A DNA stretch of 21,938 nucleotides from C00003060 sp964440795 (GCA_964440795.1 CAYTTQ010000045.1:1-21938); one strand, 5' to 3'. Counted from the stretch's first letter, positions 6,142 through 14,599 are shown. Notes: generated from the sequence alone by a model not told the origin. Made by a program: numbers and translations.

Positions 6142-6144
6142 AAA

Positions 6145-6750
6145 ATGAATTCAACTGTAGCGGAGAAACGCTCGGCGGTTATTACACGAACCACGAAAGA
6201 AACGGACATTGAACTGGAGCTGACCCTGGACGGCACCGGAAGGACAGAAGTTTCTACCAGCGTGCCGTTTCTTGATCACATGCTATGCCTGATGGCTGCT
6301 CACGGTTTCTTTGATTTGAAGATTAAGGGAACGGGAGACATTGACATAGACGGCCATCACACAGTTGAAGACATGGGTATCGTACTGGGTGAAGCATTCG
6401 CCAAGGCGCTGGGAGATCGGCAGGGAATACGACGTTACGGCAAGGCCGGTGTGCCGATGGACGAAGTGCTGGCCTCTGTGGTGATGGACTTTTCGAATCG
6501 TCCCCTTCTGGTCTACCATGTCGCGTACGAGACCAAGCGGGTAGGGGACTTCGATGTTGAGTTGGCGCAGGAGTTCTTTAAGGCGTTTGTCGGTCGCAGC
6601 GGCATTACGCTTCACATCAACGTCATGTATGGTCAAAACACCCATCACATTATCGAAGCCATATTTAAGGCCTTTGGGCGGGCCTTGGACGAGGCCACCA
6701 CGATAGACCCTCGCATCAGCGGCGTGCTTTCAACAAAAGGGATTCTATAA
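6145..6750 (+). CDS. hisB: Imidazoleglycerol-phosphate dehydratase
   Basis: HisB converts imidazole glycerol phosphate to imidazole acetol phosphate in histidine synthesis. The 201-aa length fits the monofunctional form without the histidinol-phosphatase domain. The metal-binding histidine motifs are present: FLDHM, the DGHHTVEDMGI box, and NTHHIIEAIFKAFGRAL near the C-terminus, with the repeat structure of the two half-domains. It starts three bases after the small membrane protein gene. The TTG start of the lipoprotein gene lies 16 bases downstream, followed by hisA, so these genes probably form one transcript. Confidence 0.97.
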   Translation: MNSTVAEKRSAVITRTTKETDIELELTLDGTGRTEVSTSVPFLDHMLCLMAAHGFFDLKIKGTGDIDIDGHHTVEDMGIVLGEAFAKALGDRQGIRRYGKAGVPMDEVLASVVMDFSNRPLLVYHVAYETKRVGDFDVELAQEFFKAFVGRSGITLHINVMYGQNTHHIIEAIFKAFGRALDEATTIDPRISGVLSTKGIL

Positions 6751-6766
6751 TAGAGGAGGTGCCGCA

Positions 6767-7462
6767 TTGGCAGCCTGTAAATCCGGACGCAGGTTCGGAA
6801 TGCTTCTACTGGTGAGTTGCCTGGTCGGCGGCATCTGGGTTACCGGATGTACGATGTCCCCTCGGGAAAAGAGTCGGCACCCGGCACAACTTACCGATAT
6901 CAAGGTGCTTTTGGTTGCACCGGTTGAAACCCTTTCCCGACGGCAGGTCGCTTCTATGAATCAGTGCCCGATATGTAACGCGGTATTGAACGGGGGACCC
7001 ATTGCGTCAGGCGCCGCCGATTACATAACCCGCCAGTTGATGGCCCATCTCAAGGCAAAGTCGGACTTCACCCTTTTGAGCCCCGGCATGGCAACAGGTA
7101 TTCGCGCTCGGATCATATCGTCGGACATTGGGATTTCACGAAAACGACTCCTGGTTGAAATGGGGAGACAAATCGACGCGGACGCCGTGGTCAGTGGTGT
7201 CGTATACCGCTTTCGACAGCGGGTGGGCACGAAGTTGGGGGTTGATTCACCTGCTTCGGTCGGCTTTGGTATTCATTTTGTTCGATGTAGCGACGGCCGC
7301 CTTATATGGTCCGACCATTTTGATGAAACCCAGCGTGATTTAAGCCAAAACCTCTTCAAGTTGCGGTCGTTTGTTAAGCGGGGCGGTCACTGGTTGACGG
7401 TGGAACAACTGGCCGCACACGGGTTGCGTGACATCATGGCGGATTTTCCGGTACGGAAGTGA
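6767..7462 (+). CDS. Predicted outer-membrane or periplasmic lipoprotein encoded between hisB and hisA
   Basis: The 231-aa protein has a basic N-terminus, a hydrophobic segment and a lipobox VTGC with C28 as the lipidated cysteine. The mature part begins with a beta strand (DIKVLLVAPVETL), has a CPIC pair after MNQ, and continues as a mixed alpha/beta domain reminiscent of small envelope lipoproteins that share the LpoB/GNA1162-like fold; this resemblance is by eye only. The TTG start is supported by GAGGAGG at 6753-6759. It sits between two histidine genes with short gaps (16 and 28 bases), yet nothing suggests a role in histidine synthesis. C28 is the acylation site, and the CPIC pair lies in the mature protein. 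Confidence 0.7.
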   Translation: MAACKSGRRFGMLLLVSCLVGGIWVTGCTMSPREKSRHPAQLTDIKVLLVAPVETLSRRQVASMNQCPICNAVLNGGPIASGAADYITRQLMAHLKAKSDFTLLSPGMATGIRARIISSDIGISRKRLLVEMGRQIDADAVVSGVVYRFRQRVGTKLGVDSPASVGFGIHFVRCSDGRLIWSDHFDETQRDLSQNLFKLRSFVKRGGHWLTVEQLAAHGLRDIMADFPVRK

Positions 7463-7490
7463 CCGGTCAAAAGATGTAAATGGGGGTACG

Positions 7491-8216
7491 GTGGAAATAA
7501 TTCCGGCGGTAGACATAAAAAGCGGGCGGTGTGTTCGACTGCTCCAAGGCCGAAAAGATTCTGAGACGGTTTTCTCCGAAGATCCGGCAGCCACGGCGGC
7601 GAGGTGGGCGTCAAAAGGGGCCCGCCTGCTTCATGTTGTGGATCTGGACGGTGCGTTTGAAAAGAAACCCGGAAATATTGACGCCGTTAGGCGAATTGTG
7701 GAAAGCGTGGAAATCCCGGTCCAACTGGGTGGTGGCATAAGAACCATGGGAACGGTCGATATGTATCTGAACATGGGGGTTTCCCGGGTCATACTGGGTA
7801 CTGAGGCTGTGGAAAACCCGGATTTTGTGCGGACGGTCTGCAACCAATACCCGGGCAGAGTTGTCGTGGGCATTGATGCTCGCGACGGCATGGTTGCCAC
7901 GGAAGGCTGGACGGAAACCACGAAACGGCAAGCCGTGGATGTCGCACGGAGTTTTGACGGATACGATCTGGCCGGCATCGTCTTTACCGATATTCACCGG
8001 GACGGTATGCAGCGGGGCGTCAATGTCGAAGCAACCGCCCGGTTGGCCGAATCGATTTCCACCCCGGTAATCGCCTCAGGGGGGGTGTCTACACTGGATG
8101 ATATTCGGCAATTACTACCCCTGGAACCGTTAGGCGTCATCGGGGTAATCACGGGACGGGCCCTCTATTCCGGGGCGCTGGACCTTGAGGAAGCCATCGA
8201 AATCGCGTCCGGTTAA
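7491..8216 (+). CDS. hisA: Phosphoribosylformimino-5-aminoimidazole carboxamide ribotide isomerase
   Basis: HisA is the TIM-barrel isomerase that opens the ProFAR ring in histidine synthesis. The GTG start gives VEIIPAVDIKSGRCVRLLQG, with the catalytic aspartate D8, GGGIR at the first phosphate site, GIDARDG with the second catalytic aspartate (D129), FTDIHRDGM, and IASGGV. The 241-aa length is standard. The frame is open further upstream, but that extension overlaps the lipoprotein gene, and GGGGG lies just ahead of 7491. hisH and hisF, often adjacent in related bacteria, are not in this window; dnaG follows instead. Confidence 0.96.
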   Translation: MEIIPAVDIKSGRCVRLLQGRKDSETVFSEDPAATAARWASKGARLLHVVDLDGAFEKKPGNIDAVRRIVESVEIPVQLGGGIRTMGTVDMYLNMGVSRVILGTEAVENPDFVRTVCNQYPGRVVVGIDARDGMVATEGWTETTKRQAVDVARSFDGYDLAGIVFTDIHRDGMQRGVNVEATARLAESISTPVIASGGVSTLDDIRQLLPLEPLGVIGVITGRALYSGALDLEEAIEIASG

Positions 8217-8265
8217 CGCCAAATTTCAGCTCTTCCAACGGCCCTTCCAAAACGCTGATTTTTGC

Positions 8266-8294
8266 TTGACACACGATCAGGCTCACCTTATACT
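8266..8294 (+). promoter_or_regulatory. Strong sigma-70 promoter for dnaG-rpoD
   Basis: Consensus TTGACA (8266-8271), a 17-base spacer and TATACT (8289-8294, five of six). The transcript start would be near 8301, giving a leader of about 180 bases before dnaG. The leader has no credible short gene. Confidence 0.8.
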
Positions 8295-8482
8295 ATACAG
8301 CTTTAAAGTTTACGGGGTCTACCCGGTCAAACGCAAATCCATGTGGTGCTGTATGGTATACGGCTGGATACCCACCAAATCACGGGCCGGTCGTTTCCCT
8401 GCCTCTTTTGGTACCACCAAGTCGGTAGCCGAAAGGCCGCTCTCTACAACATATCTTTTCGCACGATCAAGGGTTGTCTGTC

Positions 8483-10249
8483 TTGGCGGGCTTTATACCG
8501 GAAGATAACATAAACGAAGTTCGCAATGCCTGTAACATTGTCGACGTCGTTTCCCAGCACCTTTCTCTAAAAAAAGCGGGAAGGAACTACCTGGGTTTGT
8601 GCCCGTTTCATTCGGAAAAAACCCCTTCGTTTACAGTAAGTGAGGAAAAACAGATTTTTCACTGTTTTGGGTGCGGACAAGGGGGCAATGTTTTTACATT
8701 TCTGATGCTCTATCATCAAATCGAGTTTCCCGAAGCCGTGCAGATGGTGGGGCAAAAATGCGGCATCCGCGTAACCACCAAGGGGATGTCAAGCGATCAA
8801 AAGCGCCGATGGGAAGGCAGACAACGAGTATTTAAGATAAACCAAACGGCCCTTGAGTTTTTCCAGTCGAAACTGGCGGATCCGGCCCTGGGCAAGGCTG
8901 CCAGATCCTATCTGGAGAAACGACAAATACCCGGGGGAATCGTTAAAAAGTTTTTTTTGGGGTATGCACCGCCGGGTTGGCGTAACCTCGTGGGGCACTT
9001 CTCCGGCAAGGGAGAACGACTTGCGGAGGTCGAACGGGCAGGACTGATTATCCCGAAAAGCAGGGGGCATTACGACCGGTTCCGGGAACGGGTCATCTTT
9101 CCGATATTGGATGTTCGCGAAAAGGTCGTTGGGTTCGGTGGTCGGGCATTGGATGACAGTCTTCCCAAATACTTGAACTCGCCCGAGACGCCGGTCTACC
9201 ACAAAGGCAAAACGCTTTACGGGCTGTGTTGGGCAAAGGAGGCCTGCCGCCGCGAGGGTTCCGTTTTTGTCGTGGAAGGTTATTTTGACCTCCTGGCATT
9301 GCAACGTTGCCGGATTGAAAACGTCGTCGCCACGTTGGGTACCGCTATCACCAGGGAACATATTCGGGTGTTGAAAGGATATGCGAAACGCGTTGTGCTT
9401 GTGTTTGATTCAGATGCGGCGGGAACCAAGGCCGTGGAACGGAGTCTCCCCTTGTTTGTAGAGGAGAACGTAGAGGCCAGCGTCATAACACTTCCGACCG
9501 GTAAAGACCCGGATTTGTTCATTTGCGATTTTGGTGGGTCGCAATTCCTGGAACTGGCCAAGCAAAGTCTACCGATGATGGAATTTCTCCTCGAAAGAAC
9601 CATTGAAAAGCATGGCCTTTCCTTAGAAGGAAAGGTCAAGATCGTGGAAGAATTAAAGCGTCCGCTCCAACTGATGGATAATCATGTAGGACGTGCCGTC
9701 TACACAAGAGAACTTGCCCAGCGCCTGGATGTGAATGAATCGGCCATTTTGGAACAGATCGGCTCATCCAAACAACAGCATCGCAAACCGGGGAAACCTC
9801 GGCATCAGCCTGTTGCTCCGGGATCCTGCAAGTTGGAAGAAGCCTTGGTCGGGATGATGCTTCAATCGCCTGAAGTTATCGATGCGTTTGATGCCAAGGA
9901 GATGGTCGAGTCTATCCAAAACGATGACCTCAAATGCATCGGAAAGATGATTCTGAACGGTGTTTCGAAAAGTCCGCCCTGTGCAGGCGCCGATTTGATT
10001 GGCCAAACAGAAGATCCCAAGGTCAGAAATCTGATCTCTTCATTGATAACGAGGCAGGAATCGTGGAATCGGGAAAATTGTCTCAAGGTCGTCAGGCAAT
10101 ATCGATCATATATCCAAAGAAATTATGCCAGATCTTTGTCAAAACAGATAAAGGCGGCGGAACAAGCCAACGATGAAAGTCTGCTGGAAAAGCTTTTGAC
10201 AGAAAAACAACGGTGTGCTCAAAGAAAATCAGAGGGGCTTCCCTATTAG
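8483..10249 (+). CDS. dnaG: DNA primase
   Basis: DnaG makes the RNA primers for lagging-strand replication and works with the DnaB helicase. With the TTG start at 8483 the protein begins MAGFIPE, like E. coli DnaG, and key residues fall at the same numbers: CHC2 zinc finger C40, H43, C61, C64, and Toprim residues E265, D309 and D311 (in FVVEGYFDLL and LVFDSDAAG). An AAGGG at 8469-8473 supports this start over the TTG at 8474. The 588-aa length is normal; residues ~430 onward form the less conserved helicase-interaction region after a basic Gln/Lys/Pro linker. The common upstream partner rpsU is absent; rpoD follows 104 bases downstream. Confidence 0.97.
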   Translation: MAGFIPEDNINEVRNACNIVDVVSQHLSLKKAGRNYLGLCPFHSEKTPSFTVSEEKQIFHCFGCGQGGNVFTFLMLYHQIEFPEAVQMVGQKCGIRVTTKGMSSDQKRRWEGRQRVFKINQTALEFFQSKLADPALGKAARSYLEKRQIPGGIVKKFFLGYAPPGWRNLVGHFSGKGERLAEVERAGLIIPKSRGHYDRFRERVIFPILDVREKVVGFGGRALDDSLPKYLNSPETPVYHKGKTLYGLCWAKEACRREGSVFVVEGYFDLLALQRCRIENVVATLGTAITREHIRVLKGYAKRVVLVFDSDAAGTKAVERSLPLFVEENVEASVITLPTGKDPDLFICDFGGSQFLELAKQSLPMMEFLLERTIEKHGLSLEGKVKIVEELKRPLQLMDNHVGRAVYTRELAQRLDVNESAILEQIGSSKQQHRKPGKPRHQPVAPGSCKLEEALVGMMLQSPEVIDAFDAKEMVESIQNDDLKCIGKMILNGVSKSPPCAGADLIGQTEDPKVRNLISSLITRQESWNRENCLKVVRQYRSYIQRNYARSLSKQIKAAEQANDESLLEKLLTEKQRCAQRKSEGLPY

Positions 10250-10280
10250 AGATTGAGATTCGCGGTAAGCAATGGAGGGA

Positions 10281-10325
10281 CAATGATCAGAGCTTAAGGA
10301 CAGGATGATCATTGAGGTAAACCTC
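10281..10325 (+). other. Two tandem inverted repeats between dnaG and rpoD
   Basis: CAATGATCA (10281-10289) pairs with TGATCATTG (10306-10314) around 16 bases. Immediately after, GAGGT (10314-10318) pairs with ACCTC (10321-10325). No T-run follows, so they are not an intrinsic terminator. They may be an mRNA processing or stability element or an operator; the macromolecular-synthesis operon of E. coli has an RNA cleavage site in the same place. Confidence 0.5.
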
Positions 10326-10353
10326 GGGTTTAATATCTTGCAAGGAGATCTTT

Positions 10354-12099
10354 ATGCAGAAAAAGTCTGAAATCAAGGATCTGAAAAAGCTTATAACAAA
10401 AGGCAAAAAGCAAGGGTACCTGACGTATAAGGAGCTTAATGACGCCTTGCCGGACGGCGACGTTTCCGCGGAACAGATCGACGAAATGATGATGGTCTTT
10501 GACGAGCTGGACATCGACATCATCGATGGAAAGAAGATCCGATTTTTGAACCAGGAAACGGAGAAGAAAAAGGTGGCGCCCAAGGACAAAGCGTTGCCGC
10601 GAGCGGAAAGCGATACCTTCGGCCGGGTTACGGATCCCGTTAAGATGTATCTCCGCGAAATGGGCGTGGTGTCTCTGTTGAGCCGGGAAGGGGAAGTTGA
10701 GATTGCCAAACAGATTGAGGCGGGAGAACAAGAGACCTTGATGTGTCTGGTGGAATCCACACTGGGTATCAAGGCGATTTTAAAGCTTGGCAATGACTTA
10801 AGGCGGGAAAAGGTGCGTCTCAGGGATGTTTTGCGCGATGTGGACGAGGGCGAAGCCTACATAGAAGACGCCGAGCATATAAATAAGATTTGCGGTATTA
10901 TAGATACTATCAGGGAAATTGACGGGGAATGCCGCGAATACAGGGACATGCTTTTTGATCCCTCGTTAAATCGTGAAGAGCGCAGGAAAATTCGTCGTCA
11001 TATCTCACGGAGGAATCGAAAGATTTTTGATCTTGTAAAGGATTGGAGACTCGAGGCCAAATGGATCGACTCGGTGGTTGCGGATGTTGAGAAACACTTG
11101 CGGGCCTTTGACGATTTGGAAAAGGAGTTTGCCCGGGTTGCCAATCAGATGGGCCTGCCGAAAACCCGTGTTCGTCAGGGTTGCCGGGGAAGAACAAAAT
11201 TCATCGAAAAACACTGGAAGAAAAGTAATCTCAAAAAGACGGAATTTTCCGAATTGATAAAGCGGGCCGGCCAAATAGACGAGGCAATCAGAGAAAAAGA
11301 ACTGGGTTTAAAGATGAGCCGGCAAAGCTTGAAACGGGTTTCTTCGCATATCGCCGTTGGGCAGCGTAATACCAGCTTGGCTAAGGCAAAGATGGTAAAC
11401 GCCAATCTTCGATTGGTCGTAAGTATCGCCAAAAAATATACCAACAGAGGGCTGCAGTTTCTCGACCTCATTCAAGAGGGAAACGGCGGGTTGATGAAGG
11501 CGGTAGACAAGTTTGAGTACCGTAGAGGCTATAAGTTCAGCACCTATGCCACGTGGTGGATTCGGCAGGCGATTACCCGCGCCATTGCGGACCAGGCAAG
11601 GACCATCCGAATTCCGGTCCATATGATCGAGACCATCAATAAGCTGATCCGCACGTCTCGATATCTGGTACAAGAGCTGGGCAGGGAGCCGACACCGGCG
11701 GAAATTGCTGAAAAGATGGAGTTTCCTTTGGAAAAGGTGCGAAAGGTGCTAAAGATAGCCAAAGAGCCCATTTCCCTGGAAACCCCGATTGGAGAAGAAG
11801 AAGACAGCCATCTGGGCGATTTTATCGAAGATAAAAAGTTCATGTCACCCTCGGAGGCAGCGATCAGTTTGAATCTGTCTGAACAAACACGGAAAGCCCT
11901 GGCGACGTTGACGCCCCGGGAAGAAAAAGTCTTGCGAATGCGTTTTGGGATCGGTGAAAAGGCGGATCATACGCTGGAAGAGGTGGGAAAGGACTTCCAC
12001 GTAACCCGAGAGCGTATCCGGCAGATTGAGGCGAAGGCCCTACGAAAGTTACGGCATCCCACCAGAAGTCGTAAACTTAAATCCTTTCTGGAAATGTAA
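10354..12099 (+). CDS. rpoD: Primary RNA polymerase sigma factor (sigma-70)
   Basis: The housekeeping sigma factor that directs RNA polymerase to promoters like those seen in this window. Region 1.1 is at residues ~1-80, region 1.2 is DPVKMYLREMGVVSLLSREGE, and a charged non-conserved insert (~130-330) separates it from region 2 (ANLRLVVSIAKKYTNRGLQF, YKFSTYATWWIRQAITRAI). Region 3 and region 4 (VTRERIRQIEAKALRKLRHP) follow. AAGGAG lies upstream of the ATG. The 581-aa length fits the proteobacterial type with the non-conserved region. In region 2.2 the usual EGNIGLMKAV reads EGNGGLMKAV, with G378 in place of isoleucine. Confidence 0.97.
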   Translation: MQKKSEIKDLKKLITKGKKQGYLTYKELNDALPDGDVSAEQIDEMMMVFDELDIDIIDGKKIRFLNQETEKKKVAPKDKALPRAESDTFGRVTDPVKMYLREMGVVSLLSREGEVEIAKQIEAGEQETLMCLVESTLGIKAILKLGNDLRREKVRLRDVLRDVDEGEAYIEDAEHINKICGIIDTIREIDGECREYRDMLFDPSLNREERRKIRRHISRRNRKIFDLVKDWRLEAKWIDSVVADVEKHLRAFDDLEKEFARVANQMGLPKTRVRQGCRGRTKFIEKHWKKSNLKKTEFSELIKRAGQIDEAIREKELGLKMSRQSLKRVSSHIAVGQRNTSLAKAKMVNANLRLVVSIAKKYTNRGLQFLDLIQEGNGGLMKAVDKFEYRRGYKFSTYATWWIRQAITRAIADQARTIRIPVHMIETINKLIRTSRYLVQELGREPTPAEIAEKMEFPLEKVRKVLKIAKEPISLETPIGEEEDSHLGDFIEDKKFMSPSEAAISLNLSEQTRKALATLTPREEKVLRMRFGIGEKADHTLEEVGKDFHVTRERIRQIEAKALRKLRHPTRSRKLKSFLEM

Positions 12100-12134
12100 C
12101 CCTGGGCCCCGCATACAAAGGGGGTACAATTTTC

Positions 12135-12164
12135 TTGACACGCAATTACCCGGAAGGATAGTTT
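12135..12164 (+). promoter_or_regulatory. Probable tRNA-Met promoter
   Basis: Consensus TTGACA (12135-12140), an 18-base spacer and a weaker TAGTTT (12159-12164). The start would be about 20 bases before the tRNA. The GC-rich segment at 12177-12193 follows, as is common at stable-RNA promoters. Confidence 0.5.
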
Positions 12165-12189
12165 TGAAACCGTTAAGGGCGAGCCCTAA

Positions 12190-12265
12190 GGGCCCATAGC
12201 TCAGCTGGAAGAGCCACCGGCTCATAACCGGTAGGTCCCTGGTTCGAACCCAGGTGGGCCCACCA
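12190..12265 (+). tRNA. tRNA with CAT anticodon (elongator tRNA-Met most likely)
   Basis: A 76-base cloverleaf: acceptor GGGCCCA with TGGGCCC, D arm GCTC/GAGC, anticodon arm ACCGG/CCGGT around CTCATAA (anticodon CAT), T arm CCTGG/CCAGG around TTCGAAC, and an encoded ACCA end. The paired first position and the absence of three consecutive G-C pairs next to the anticodon loop argue against an initiator tRNA. tRNA-Ile2 (CAT read after lysidine modification) is not fully excluded. Confidence 0.93.
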
Positions 12266-12354
12266 AGATGCAATTGATCATGACCAGCGTAGGAGTTAAA
12301 AAGCAGACGCAGCGAGTAGGTCTTCGGATGCCCGAAATCGTGGCTCCGAATTCG

Positions 12355-12384
12355 AAGGGTGCGGTTTAACCGCACCCTTTTTTT
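12355..12384 (+). terminator. Strong intrinsic terminator after tRNA-Met
   Basis: GGGTGCGG (12357-12364) pairs perfectly with CCGCACCC (12370-12377) around TTTAA, flanked by AA upstream and seven Ts (12378-12384) downstream. It closes the tRNA transcript and separates it from the Nif3-family gene. Confidence 0.93.
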
Positions 12385-12523
12385 GTTGGTGCGCCCGGCA
12401 GGACGCTCCGATTTCCAATATCCAATCCGAGACTGTATGGTGCTCGGTGAAAAGGCGGGATTTGCCGTAACGGCTTAAGGAATAACGTACTGTGAAACAC
12501 GGATATGTATCAAGGGGAGCGCA

Positions 12524-13393
12524 ATGGTAACTGTCGGCGAATTGGTGAACGTGATGGAGCGGCTCGCCCCGAGGTGCCTCGCTGAAACGTGGGATAATCC
12601 GGGTCTGCATGTCGGGAGCCGGGAGTGGCCGGCAAAGTTAATATGGGTGGCTTTGGATCCAACCCAGGGGCTGATTCAGCAGGCTGTCGACAATGATGTG
12701 AACCTGGTTATTACTCACCATCCCTTGATATTTCGACCCCTTTATTCTGTCGATCCGGATACGCAGCCGGGGAGGATCATCGAGTTGGCATTAAAAAACC
12801 AGGTGGCCGTTTTGTGTGCCCATACCAATTTGGACAGTGCCCGAGGTGGCGTCAATGATATGCTCGCGGAGAAGCTGGGCCTGAGGTCTGTCGAGGTGCT
12901 CAAGGTGGTCGAGAATTCTCGTTACAAAGCGTCTGTTCATCCACATGAAGAGGTTGTGTACGATCTCTACCCGGTTCATGGTCATTCGGGGAAGGAGGGG
13001 TTGGGAAGAATAGGAAACCTCCCGGAGGCAATGTCTTTTGAGGCCTTTGTAAACCGGATAAAAAGGCAATTTGCGCTGTCCGTCGTAAAGACTGCAGGAA
13101 ACCCTGTGCAGGATGTTCACCGTATAGCAGTATGTGGGGGCAGCGGACACAGTTTGATTTCAGACTTTTTGAGATCCGACGCCGATGTGTTGATCAGCGG
13201 AGATATGGGATACCATGATGGGCAACAAGTGGCCGGTGCCGGCAAGGGGTTGATTGACATTGGACATTTCAGCTCCGAACACGTGATGGTAGAAGGCCTG
13301 GCGCGGCAGCTATCCACCTGTCTTGCTTCCGAGGAACATGACGTAACTATAGTACCGTTTTCGGGAGAAAGAGATTGCTTTCGATATATGTAG
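12524..13393 (+). CDS. Nif3/YqfO-family dinuclear metal-centre protein
   Basis: This family forms a toroidal hexamer with a two-metal site; GTP cyclohydrolase 1 type 2 is a common database name, but the true reaction is unsettled. Hallmarks are ETWDNPGLHVG near the N-terminus, ITHHPLIF with H65 and H66, AHTNLDSARGGVNDML with the metal aspartate, and the C-terminal HFSSEHVMVEGLA with the last His and Glu ligands. The 289-aa length is between E. coli YbgI and B. subtilis YqfO. Only a short insert (around residues 125-170) takes the place of the long YqfO insert. AGGGGAG precedes the ATG. A zinc-ribbon protein gene follows 85 bases downstream, an association seen in many bacteria. Confidence 0.9.
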   Translation: MVTVGELVNVMERLAPRCLAETWDNPGLHVGSREWPAKLIWVALDPTQGLIQQAVDNDVNLVITHHPLIFRPLYSVDPDTQPGRIIELALKNQVAVLCAHTNLDSARGGVNDMLAEKLGLRSVEVLKVVENSRYKASVHPHEEVVYDLYPVHGHSGKEGLGRIGNLPEAMSFEAFVNRIKRQFALSVVKTAGNPVQDVHRIAVCGGSGHSLISDFLRSDADVLISGDMGYHDGQQVAGAGKGLIDIGHFSSEHVMVEGLARQLSTCLASEEHDVTIVPFSGERDCFRYM

Positions 13394-13478
13394 CGCCATT
13401 TGAGGTCCGGACGACAAAGGCCGGCTTCGGATTGGTCTTATACGGGTATTGAGAAAATTTGCTTTGTTGGAGGTGGCT

Positions 13479-14216
13479 GTGAAAGAACAGATTAACTTGT
13501 TGGCAAGAATTCAGGTTGAAGACAATATCTTGGATCGTTTGAGACAGCGGATCCATGAAAGTCCGTCAAAGATTCAAGAAAGTGAGGCAAACCTGCAGTC
13601 CCTTGTTGACGCGTTTGAAGCCGACAAGGCGAGGCTCAAAGATGTAAAGACGTTACAACGCCAATCTGAAAGAGAGGTGGAAGACGGACAGGAAAGGATC
13701 AAAAAAAGCAAGGCCCGACTTTTAAACATTAAGAGCAACAAGGAATATCAGGCGGTTTTAAAGGAAATCGAAGAAACGCAAAGGGCCAATCGAGAGAGAG
13801 AAGACCAGATCCTTACCTACATGGAGGAGTTGGACCTCTTGCAACGGAGGTTAAAGGACAAAGAAACAGAGCTTGAAAGGGTGCGGCGGTTGCACGAAGA
13901 AGAAAAATCAGCGCATCAAGAAGAGTTACAGGAAGCCCAGGCACAGGTCACCGAACACGAGATTGAGAGACGAGATATGGCGGCGGCAGTCGATGCCGAG
14001 GTATTTAACATATATAATCGTCTTAAAAGTAGACTGGACGGCCAGGTGGTGGCTTGGGTTGAAAATGCCACCTGTTCCGCCTGTAACATGAACATTCCGC
14101 CACAAATGTATAATGAATTACAGCGAATGGATGCGCTTCGGTTCTGTCCGAACTGTGATCGTATCATTTACTGGAGAAACGGGAACGAGACGTCCGACGA
14201 TTCCATGTCAGAGTAG
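13479..14216 (+). CDS. Coiled-coil protein with C-terminal C4 zinc ribbon (COG1579 type)
   Basis: Residues ~5-185 form a long charged coiled coil with heptad-like spacing, including KSKARLLNIKSNKEYQAV, the conserved SNKEYQA signature of this family. The C-terminus has a four-cysteine zinc ribbon: C199-x2-C202 (CSAC) and C223-x2-C226 (CPNC). Members are thought to bind nucleic acids, but no precise role is known. The GTG at 13479 has GGAGG at 13469-13473; the frame is open a little further upstream without support. The last codons and stop lie inside the 5' strand of the RNase P RNA P1 helix, so the gene overlaps rnpB by about ten bases. Confidence 0.88.
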   Translation: MKEQINLLARIQVEDNILDRLRQRIHESPSKIQESEANLQSLVDAFEADKARLKDVKTLQRQSEREVEDGQERIKKSKARLLNIKSNKEYQAVLKEIEETQRANREREDQILTYMEELDLLQRRLKDKETELERVRRLHEEEKSAHQEELQEAQAQVTEHEIERRDMAAAVDAEVFNIYNRLKSRLDGQVVAWVENATCSACNMNIPPQMYNELQRMDALRFCPNCDRIIYWRNGNETSDDSMSE

Positions 14217-14599
14217 ACCAAACGATCGCCGGTGCCGTAGGCACGGGAGGAAAGTCCGAGCTCCGCAGGGCAGGGCGCTCCGTAACACGGAGTCGTGGTA
14301 ACGCGAAGGAAAGTGCCACAGAAAATATACCGCCTTAAAAAGGAGGGGCTTGCCCCCCCCTTTTTGGGTAAGGGTGAAAAGGTGCGGTAAGAGCGCACCA
14401 GTTTCCCGGGTGACCGGGAAAGCTAGGCAAACCCCGCCCGGAGCAAGACCAAATAGGGAAGCGTTTGAAGGCGGCCCGCCTGAGCTTCCGGGTTGGTCGC
14501 TAGAGGTATTGTGCAAACAATACCCAAAGATGAATGATCGTTATTCCGTAGCAGGCAACTGATACGGAAGACAGAACTCGGCTTACGGTCTGCTCTGAC
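14207..14599 (+). ncRNA. rnpB: RNase P RNA, bacterial type A
   Basis: This is the catalytic RNA that matures the 5' ends of tRNAs. The universally conserved cores are clear: GAGGAAAGTCCGAGCTCC (P4 5' side), AGGGTGAAAAGGTGCGGTAAG, GAGCAAGACCAAATAGGG, and ACAGAACTCGGCTTA near the 3' end. P1 pairs 14207-14219 with 14587-14599 over 13 bp with one U·G. P2 pairs ACGATC (14222-14227) with GATCGT (14536-14541). P3 is very short. A G/C-rich hairpin with A/T flanks near 14337-14366 makes a variable helix. The 5' end overlaps the stop codon of the upstream zinc-ribbon gene. The mature ends may differ by a few bases. Confidence 0.96.

Noticed and set aside
8185..8508. 107-codon frame across the dnaG leader
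   Set aside because: It overlaps the hisA end and the dnaG start, spans the promoter, and has no motif.
43..12192. 14-base match GCGAGCCCTAAGGG at 43-56 and 12179-12192, with a shorter form at 14620-14629
   Set aside because: A pair of 14-mers is about what chance gives in 22 kb, and the contexts (end of a CDS, tRNA promoter, start of a CDS) share nothing.
12190..12265. Initiator tRNA-Met
   Set aside because: It has a paired first position and lacks the three G-C pairs of initiator anticodon stems.
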